Source: Candidatus Staskawiczbacteria bacterium RIFCSPHIGHO2_02_FULL_42_22 (GTDB taxonomy: Bacteria; Patescibacteriota; Minisyncoccia; Minisyncoccales; Staskawiczbacteraceae). From it: DNA of 38,580 nt. Location: NCBI GenBank assembly GCA_001820175.1, contig MHOT01000016.1, positions 1 to 38,580 on the forward strand, written 5' to 3'. The position numbers were made by a program, and so were the translations under genes. Below are positions 29,843-35,630 of the stretch, piece by piece (positions within the stretch are counted from its first letter, which is position 1; each line of letters begins with the position of its first letter). A model generated the notes under the pieces. That model searched no databases and had not been told where the DNA came from. It saw only the letters and a program-made list of their open reading frames with translations.

Positions 29843-29871
29843 TTGACAATACGATCTTTTAGATATAGATT
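29843..29871 (+). promoter_or_regulatory. promoter of the histidine phosphatase gene
   Basis: TTGACA (29843-29848), 17 bases, TAGATT (29866-29871). It lies 12 bases past the TA-bounded element. Confidence 0.55.
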
Positions 29872-29908
29872 TATATCAGCACCTATCACCTAAACCATGG
29901 GGGGTTTC

Positions 29909-30619
29909 ATGGAAGCCATTAAACGTCCTCGTCAACTAGTAATTATCCGCCACGCAGAATCAGCTCGCAATAAAGCAAGGCAGGGCAACATCTATTTTGC
30001 AGATGACGATGCCCGCGCGACAGTAAAAGGGATCCCAGATCATAAAATCCCTATTACTCCGCACGGTCATGATCAGGCCATAACAACAGGCCAGTACCTG
30101 CACCGATATTTTGACATGCCCGACTATATTTACCACTCCGGATATGTGCGCACAATCCAAACGCTGGACTGTATTCTTGAAGCATACTCTTGGGTGGAGC
30201 GAGATCAAATAAAAATCCGCATGAATCCTTTTATCCGCGAACGTGACCCCGGATTTGCCTACGACATGACTACCCAAGAAGCGGAAATGCACTTTCCGTA
30301 TCTTAAAGAATATTGGCAAACATTTGGCGGATTTTTTGCTCGACCACCGGGTGGCGAAAGCTTAGCCGATGTCACTGAAAGGGTTTACACTTTTTTGAAT
30401 ATGCTCTTTCGCGATAGAGCAGGACAGAAGGTGTGGATCATTGTTCATGGCGGCATCATTAAAGCTCTTCGCTTCCTCCTGGAGCGTTGGACTTACGACC
30501 AGTCAATGAAATGGCTACCCGGGGAATCACCGGAAAACTGCGGAGTAACTACCTACGAATACAACGAGAGCCAGGAACGGCTTATACTCAAGGCATATAA
30601 TGCAATTTTTTGGAAATAA
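29909..30619 (+). CDS. histidine phosphatase superfamily protein
   Basis: The family's phosphohistidine motif is RHAES near the N-terminus. A second His sits in WIIVHGGIIKAL and a catalytic acid is likely in RERDPG (Glu). Between them KGIPDHKIPITPHGHDQA and HSGYVRTIQT are typical of phosphoglycerate-mutase-like phosphatases. The ATG at 29909 is preferred over 29897 because the GGGGGG run between them can act as a ribosome site; the longer form adds MGGF. It is 236 residues, close to the family size. Substrate cannot be read. The gene has its own promoter and terminator. Confidence 0.85.
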   Translation: MEAIKRPRQLVIIRHAESARNKARQGNIYFADDDARATVKGIPDHKIPITPHGHDQAITTGQYLHRYFDMPDYIYHSGYVRTIQTLDCILEAYSWVERDQIKIRMNPFIRERDPGFAYDMTTQEAEMHFPYLKEYWQTFGGFFARPPGGESLADVTERVYTFLNMLFRDRAGQKVWIIVHGGIIKALRFLLERWTYDQSMKWLPGESPENCGVTTYEYNESQERLILKAYNAIFWK

Positions 30620-30633
30620 CGATAAAAGCGCAT

Positions 30634-30671
30634 AGTCCCTACTAAAGCAATCAGTATGGGACTTTTTATTT
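30634..30671 (+). terminator. intrinsic terminator of the histidine phosphatase
   Basis: AGTCCC.TACT pairs with AGTATGGGACT (one bulge), followed by TTTTTATTTTA. Confidence 0.75.
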
Positions 30672-30692
30672 TACAAGGAAAAATAACTCTTT

Positions 30693-31208
30693 TTATATAA
30701 ATATTTGAAAAAATATTACTCCAGTTAACATTGCTAAATAAGTAAGAAATCCGACTCCGACCCCCGCCAAAACATCACTTGGCCAGTGGACGCCGCAAAA
30801 TATTCTAAAAAAACCTATCAGGCAACTGGTTATTAAAAAAAATATTGCCAAAGGGGTACTGTATAATAACAGGGAAAAAGATAAGGCAAAAAATAGCGAA
30901 GCGTGACTTGAAGGGAAAGAAGGGTGCGATGGTTTTTTTATTAATAGTATTGTGGGAATTTGATCACAGGGTCGTTTCCTTTTGTAAAAAAAGTAAATCG
31001 GCTCATTAATAAAAAACCGGGCGGCCAAGCCGGCAAAAGCGGGAATAACCAGCAAAGAAATATGACGAGTTTGATATGATGCAACCACCAAAAAAAATAC
31101 CAGAACATATTCCATATAGTCCGCAAAAAAAATGGCCAAAAAATCTAAAAATTTCCACTTGCCGGCAAACTTATTAATGAAATTGAATAACACTACATCT
31201 AAATTCAT
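30693..31208 (-). CDS. PAP2-family membrane phosphatase
   Basis: The protein from the ATG at 31208 has 171 residues and about five spans. The three PAP2 motifs are present: KRKRP, SFPSSHAS and GVHWPSDVLAG. The family removes phosphate from lipids such as phosphatidic acid or undecaprenyl pyrophosphate on the outer face. The longer frame (31226) starts inside a CATTGCGAG-type element, so the later start with GGTGA just upstream is chosen. It fits with the acyltransferase and glycosyltransferases in envelope lipid metabolism. Confidence 0.88.
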   Translation of the reverse strand: MNLDVVLFNFINKFAGKWKFLDFLAIFFADYMEYVLVFFLVVASYQTRHISLLVIPAFAGLAARFFINEPIYFFYKRKRPCDQIPTILLIKKPSHPSFPSSHASLFFALSFSLLLYSTPLAIFFLITSCLIGFFRIFCGVHWPSDVLAGVGVGFLTYLAMLTGVIFFQIFI

Positions 31209-31220
31209 AATTTTTTCACC

Positions 31221-31340
31221 CGTCATTGCGAGCCACAGCGAAGCAATCTATAAAAATAACTAGATTACTTCGTCGCCTGCGGGCTCCAGAGACGGGAGTT
31301 CGGGCATAGCCCGCAACTCTCGCGTCTTGCCGCAATGACG
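31221..31340. repeat. CATTGCGAG-type inverted-repeat element upstream of the PAP2 gene
   Basis: CGTCATTGCGAG (left) and CGCAATGACG (right) bound the element, with inner arms AAGCAATCTA / TAGATTACTT and GCGGGCT / AGCCCGC around GAGTTCGGGC. Same class as 1-76 and 21797-22118 but without the TAACCCCTC outer frame. Confidence 0.75.
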
Positions 31341-31350
31341 ATGAACGAAA

Positions 31351-32595
31351 TTATTTTGGCAATGGAAACTTTTTACACAACACCGTAACTTCTTTTTTTA
31401 TTTTTTTTACATTCCCGGGGTTTTCAATCACTTCGTTAATCCATGCGGCAATCTGTTTCATCTCTTTTTCTTTCATGCCGCGAGTGGTAATGGCCGGGGT
31501 TCCCAGGCGCAATCCTGATGGCTTGAAGGGTGGAGCTGGGTCAAATGGGATTGAATTTTTATTCGTACTAATTCCTATGCTTTCCAGTAAATTTTGTGCA
31601 TCGGCTCCAAAAATATGTTTGTTACGCAAATCAATTAACAATAAATGGTTTTCGGTGCCACCGCTTATAATATCAAAACCGTATTTTTTTAATTCTTCAG
31701 CCAACATTTTGGCGTTTTTTACAATTTGGGCCGCATATTTTTTAAATGCCGGCGCACTGGCTTCTTTTAAACACACTGCAATAGCCGCAATGGCGTTTTC
31801 GTGCGGCCCGCCCTGCAATCCCGGAAAGATCGCTTTATCAATTTTTTTTGGTAACTCAGGGTCTTTTTCAATCCCCTTTTTGGTAACCATAATAATTCCC
31901 CCACGCGGTCCGCGCAATGTTTTATGGGTGGTAGTGGTAACAATATGGACAAAGGAAACTGGACTTAGGTGCACGCCTCCGACCACCAATCCCGCAATAT
32001 GGGCAATGTCGGCAGCCAAATACGCACCGACCGAATCAGCAATTTTTCCAAGACGTGCCCAATCAAAAATCCGAGGATACGCTGTTGCTCCCACCCAAAT
32101 AAGTTTTGGCTTATGTTCGCGAGCCATTTTTTCGAGATCATCGTAGCAAATAAGATGTGTTTTTTCATCTACGCCGTACTGAATAGGCTTAAAAAATTTA
32201 CCCGTAGCACTTACCTTCCATCCATGAGTTAAGTGGCCCCCCATAGGAAGAGCCATGCCCATCGTAACATCTCCGGGATCACACACTGCAACGTACACAG
32301 CCATATTTGCGGGACTCCCGGAATACGGCTGCACATTGGCATGTTCCACCTTAAATAACTTTTTTGCCCTTTCAATACAAAGTGTTTCCACTTTATCAAT
32401 AAACTGATTGCCCCCATAATACCGTTTTCCAGGATATCCTTCGGCGTATTTGTCGGTCAACAGCGACCCCAATGCCTCGCGCACCGCCGGCGAGCAATGA
32501 TTTTCCGACGGAATCATTTGCAGAGAATTTTTTTGCCGCTCTGTTTCCAGGTTAATTAAGCTATAAATTTGAGAGTCTTGTTTTTTTAATTTCAT
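31351..32595 (-). CDS. glyA: serine hydroxymethyltransferase
   Basis: From ATG at 32595 it is 414 residues, the usual GlyA length. The PLP lysine is Lys225 in THKTLRGPRGG. Other family signatures are MIPSENHCSPAVREALGS near the start, EGYPGKRYYGG and DIAHIAGLV. It converts serine and THF to glycine and methylene-THF. The longest frame starts with GTG at 32619; ATG is preferred because it aligns with the family start. The 5' side abuts the 450-bp palindrome (32624-33073), leaving almost no room for an upstream promoter outside it. Confidence 0.95.
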   Translation of the reverse strand: MKLKKQDSQIYSLINLETERQKNSLQMIPSENHCSPAVREALGSLLTDKYAEGYPGKRYYGGNQFIDKVETLCIERAKKLFKVEHANVQPYSGSPANMAVYVAVCDPGDVTMGMALPMGGHLTHGWKVSATGKFFKPIQYGVDEKTHLICYDDLEKMAREHKPKLIWVGATAYPRIFDWARLGKIADSVGAYLAADIAHIAGLVVGGVHLSPVSFVHIVTTTTHKTLRGPRGGIIMVTKKGIEKDPELPKKIDKAIFPGLQGGPHENAIAAIAVCLKEASAPAFKKYAAQIVKNAKMLAEELKKYGFDIISGGTENHLLLIDLRNKHIFGADAQNLLESIGISTNKNSIPFDPAPPFKPSGLRLGTPAITTRGMKEKEMKQIAAWINEVIENPGNVKKIKKEVTVLCKKFPLPK

Positions 32596-32623
32596 AATAA
32601 TGTTTTTTAATTTTAACACGATT

Positions 32624-33073
32624 TACTGACCTTTCACACTTAACTTTACGCTATGATTGGTTATTTCATCCCAGCTTTGCGGTAAAAATACTGTGGTTTT
32701 TCTCTCCCTAGTGCCTCACTAACTTAATTTTGAACCCCTAGCAGCATTGCAATGGATTGTCTTCTAGGCGCGAGGAGCGGCGCGTACCCTCTGTGGTACG
32801 AGAGCGACGAGCAACAACGAAGACAATCCATTGCAATGCTGCCCTTCGGGAACCCAGAAATTACTTCATCTTCTTCTTTGCTCCTCCTCAAGGTGGCACA
32901 AGGCCACCTTTCGTCGTCGCGCATCGAAGCTAAAGCAATTTCTGGGTTCTAGGGGTTCAAAATTAAGTTAGTGAGGCACTAGCTCGCTAGGGTTCGAAAA
33001 ATCCTCGTATTTTTCCCGCAAAGCTGGGCGAAATACCTAAATCCTACATAAAGTTAAGTGTGAAAGGTCAGTA
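32624..33073. repeat. 450-bp hierarchical palindrome (outer element B)
   Basis: Outer arms begin TACTGACCTTTCACACTTAA and pair over 26 bases (right end 33073). Inside are matching arms with the words ATTTC.(T)CCCAGCTTTGCGG and AAAAATAC on both sides, then the fully bounded element C at 32709-32981. The right boundary TA is shared with the neighbouring family A element. No ORF of interest; small frames here are shadows of the palindrome. Confidence 0.85.
32709..32981. repeat. nested element C inside B, with two further palindromes
   Basis: Arms begin TAGTGCCTCACTAACTTAAT and pair over about 31 bases. Two side-by-side palindromes occupy the inside: 32741-32842 (arms GCAGCATTGCAATGGATTGT and complement) and about 32851-32949 (arms AACCCAGAAATT and complement). 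Each has its own inner hairpin: CGTAC/GTACG in the first and AAGGTGG/CCACCTT in the second. The GC content rises inward. Confidence 0.85.
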
Positions 33074-33232
33074 GACCTGTTGCGTATTAAGGATTTACTG
33101 CAAATTGCATATTTCGGCCACAAATTTGCTATAATTTTTCGGCGGGCCCTCTAGGCAAGCCGAAAAATTCTATCAAATTTCTGGCTCAAAATCTTCAATT
33201 TTCGCGACAATCCTTAATACGCAACAGGTCTA
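33072..33232. repeat. palindromic element, family A copy 2 (161 bp)
   Basis: Same ends and inner words as copy 1 at 392-669, without the two extra inserted hairpins of that copy. It shares its left TA with the right end of element B. Confidence 0.9.
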
Positions 33233-33269
33233 GTATAAAAAAAGTCCTGCATATGGTAGCAGAACTCTG

Positions 33270-33977
33270 TTAAAAAGGAAAAGACCCCGTAACGAGTTTA
33301 CCTTTGGGGCAATGAAGGACTGCGGAATAATCGTTACCAAACCACTGGGCTGCCTGCCTATTGCAGACAAAAACCCATTGGCTGCTTTGACAACAAAGGC
33401 ACAGGGTGCAACGAAACCCTTCGGGACTACGCAATACCGTGCCATCAAAAAAAATATTGGAAGTTTTTCCGTGCACCGATTTGGCCCAGGAGGCGGGAAC
33501 CGCCTCTCGGTTTTGCAGAAGGGCCATCAAAATACCTGCATCCAGTCGGATGATGTGACCCACGGCCTTAAGGCGCATCAACTTTTTCTCGCCGTCAATC
33601 GACAGCTCATTGTCTTGAAGCGTGGTTTCCAGCACGATCTTACTTAAATCCAATTGCGTGATGGCAAGCGATCGGCTATCCTGATCCTCTTGACCCACCA
33701 TTCCGTCTCCATCCGGCGGTCCTTGCCAAATAGTCCAGTCCTTTCCCAAAAAAATCGGGTTAAAGCATCGGGAACGGTCAATGCAAACCACGCTTCTTGC
33801 CATAGCAGCAATGGTTGCACTAGTAATTCCGCCAAAAAGCATCTGCCCCTGGGAAATTGCCGTTTTCGGCGCCTGGCTAATACTGCTTTCCAGTTTTTGA
33901 ACTCCTGGAAAAATACCTTTCCGAAAAACCTCCTTAAAAAAGTTAAGGATAAAGGTCATTGAAGCGATGAATGCCAT
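33270..33977 (-). CDS. orphan Cys-rich protein, 235 aa, between two family A elements
   Basis: ATG at 33977 has AAGGAG eight bases upstream. The N-terminus (MAFIASMTFILNFFKEVF) is hydrophobic and could be an anchor; the middle is mixed and the C-terminal third has a CTLCLCCQ cluster plus two later Cys (FVCNRQ and LHCPKG), a possible zinc ribbon. The last codons overlap a CCCC / GGGG hairpin followed by TCTTTTCCTTTTT, so the terminator is within the gene end. Codon use and GC are unlike glyA or tsaC. Both sides carry family A palindromic elements (33072-33232 and 34045-34206). No family is recognised. Confidence 0.6.
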   Translation of the reverse strand: MAFIASMTFILNFFKEVFRKGIFPGVQKLESSISQAPKTAISQGQMLFGGITSATIAAMARSVVCIDRSRCFNPIFLGKDWTIWQGPPDGDGMVGQEDQDSRSLAITQLDLSKIVLETTLQDNELSIDGEKKLMRLKAVGHIIRLDAGILMALLQNREAVPASWAKSVHGKTSNIFFDGTVLRSPEGFRCTLCLCCQSSQWVFVCNRQAAQWFGNDYSAVLHCPKGKLVTGSFPF

Positions 33978-34044
33978 TGCCCTTACTCCTTTATAAAGAG
34001 TGTGGCATTGCCCCTGTTCCGTTTCCTCTGTTCCACGCCCCTAT

Positions 34045-34206
34045 TAGACCAACTTAACCAATTACTTCCTACTGCAAAACCATATTTTCGGCTGCAAATT
34101 TGCCATAATTTTTAGGCGGATACGCTGTATAGGCCTGAAAATTCTATCAAATTTTCGCTCGAAAATCTGGTTTTTCGTAACGGAAGTAATTGGTTAAGTT
34201 GGTCTA
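34045..34206. repeat. palindromic element, family A copy 3 (162 bp, diverged)
   Basis: Ends TAGACCAACTTAACCAATTA and complement share TAGACC...GGTCTA with the other copies; the interior words TTCGGC.GCAAATTTGC.ATAATTTTT and GAAAATTCTATCAAATTT are also shared. Arm sequence next to TAGACC has changed on both sides together. Confidence 0.85.
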
Positions 34207-34235
34207 TTGTCAATGTGCTGCACTTGCACATATAA

Positions 34236-34808
34236 TTATCTTATCTTTTTTTGCAACTTCGAAGTTATATTAATTATTTTTGATGGAACGCCTTTTTTCA
34301 TATCACCGCCATCAATGATTGCCTTGATGCTCGTTTCTTTGGAAAATATTTTTATAATATCTTTGATATTTTGCAAAGGCGGCTGACCCGATACATTTGA
34401 AGATGTCTGGACCAATGGCCGATCAATTTTTTTTAAAAGATTGCTTAAAAAAGGGTACCTAGGAATCCTTATCGCAACCGTTCTTTCATCAAGTCCATAT
34501 AATACGATACCTGGTTTTCTTTTTAAAATAAACGTATATTCCCCCGGCCAGAACTTCTTTAACATTTTTCGTTGCTGTTTATTTATTATAGCCATTTCTT
34601 CTGCCATGGCAATATTTCTAACAAAAAGTGAAAGGGGTTTTTTGCGCGGCCTTTTTTTTATTTTATAAATAGCGTCAACGGCCCTTTCGTTGGTCGCATC
34701 TGCCAAAAATCCGTATACGGTATCCGTTGGACAAATAACCACGCTGCCTTTTTTTAGGAGCGCGGCGGCTGCAGCCGCCGCGCGCAATGATGGCTTAATT
34801 ATTTTCAT
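34236..34808 (-). CDS. tsaC: TsaC/YrdC/Sua5-type threonylcarbamoyl-AMP synthase
   Basis: The 190-residue protein has the YrdC signature: CPTDTVYGF near 26-34, IYKIKKRPRKKPLSLFV (KxR and following) and the VRIPRYPFL segment, then SSNVSGQPP. It makes threonylcarbamoyl-AMP for the t6A modification of ANN-decoding tRNAs. The residues RAAAAAAALLKKG near the N-terminus are encoded over a perfect 24-bp palindrome (34760-34783). It overlaps the upstream nucleotidyltransferase gene by four bases, so the two are probably translationally coupled. Confidence 0.93.
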   Translation of the reverse strand: MKIIKPSLRAAAAAAALLKKGSVVICPTDTVYGFLADATNERAVDAIYKIKKRPRKKPLSLFVRNIAMAEEMAIINKQQRKMLKKFWPGEYTFILKRKPGIVLYGLDERTVAIRIPRYPFLSNLLKKIDRPLVQTSSNVSGQPPLQNIKDIIKIFSKETSIKAIIDGGDMKKGVPSKIINITSKLQKKIR

Positions 34809-35533
34809 TGTTTTAAAAGACCTGAAAATTTTTCGATATCTTCAGGACGACCAAAATCCATCCAGTTATCCTTTACCATTTTAACCTTGACTTTACCGTC
34901 TTTTGCTAGCAATGAAATCACATCAGTAATTTCGTATTCTCCGCGAGGGGATTTTTCAATCAGTGGCAATTTTTCGAAAACATCAGAAGTGAATTTGTAT
35001 AAACTGGTATTGATTAAGTCCCCTACAAATTCTTTTGGTTTTTCTATAATTTCTTTTAAAAATTCTCCGTCAGTTAGCAATACTCCAAACTTTTCAGGGT
35101 GATCATTTTTTAAACCGGCAACGTAGCAATATTGATCATCAATGTTCATTAATCTTAAATCTTCAACCGAATAAAAATTATCTCCTACCAGCGATATAAA
35201 TTGATCATTGCCGACAAAATCCCTTACGCACTTTAAGGGACAAGCCGTACCATATTCTTTTTCTTTGGGACCCAGCACTTCAAACTGACTAACTATATCA
35301 ATACTACAATCATGATCTTTTTTATAACCATCCACAAATTCCTTCATTAAATCTTGCTTGTATCCTACTACCAGCATGATTTGCTGATATCCGGCATCCA
35401 AAATATTATCTAACAAATATGCCAAAAACGGCCGCTGATTTATTTCTATTAAATGCTTTGGTTTATCTTTTGAAAGTTCCTGCATGCGCGTCCCTGGCCC
35501 AGCCGCAGAAATAACCACTTTTTTAATTGGCAT
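34805..35533 (-). CDS. sugar-1-phosphate nucleotidyltransferase-like protein
   Basis: From ATG at 35533 it is 242 residues. The nucleotide site GPGTRM and the following KPKHLIEINQRP are the NTP_transferase signature, and SLVGDNFYS supplies the metal-binding Asp. IEKPKEFVGDLINTSLYKF is the usual sugar-site block. It would activate a sugar phosphate with dTTP, UTP or CTP. The longer frame (35548, GTG) only adds five residues. Overlaps tsaC by four bases. It could provide the donor for the glycosyltransferases at 2018 and 7697; that is inference. Confidence 0.85.
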   Translation of the reverse strand: MPIKKVVISAAGPGTRMQELSKDKPKHLIEINQRPFLAYLLDNILDAGYQQIMLVVGYKQDLMKEFVDGYKKDHDCSIDIVSQFEVLGPKEKEYGTACPLKCVRDFVGNDQFISLVGDNFYSVEDLRLMNIDDQYCYVAGLKNDHPEKFGVLLTDGEFLKEIIEKPKEFVGDLINTSLYKFTSDVFEKLPLIEKSPRGEYEITDVISLLAKDGKVKVKMVKDNWMDFGRPEDIEKFSGLLKQ

Positions 35534-35548
35534 AGCCCACAGCGACAC

Positions 35549-35630
35549 TAATTACTAATCGCATCCGAATGTACGAATACGTTTTCGTATTAGGGTCATT
35601 AGAGTGTTATTGGTAAATTAGGGTCGCTTA
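35549..35630. repeat. short palindromic spacer between leuS and the nucleotidyltransferase
   Basis: GAATACG/CGTATT with related words ATTAG, ATGTACG and GTCGC; similar in style to 19299-19391. Nothing else in the gap. Confidence 0.4.

Noticed and set aside
32731-32952. 66-residue frames on both strands in the large palindrome
   Set aside because: The two frames are mirror images of the same inverted repeat and carry no start signals.
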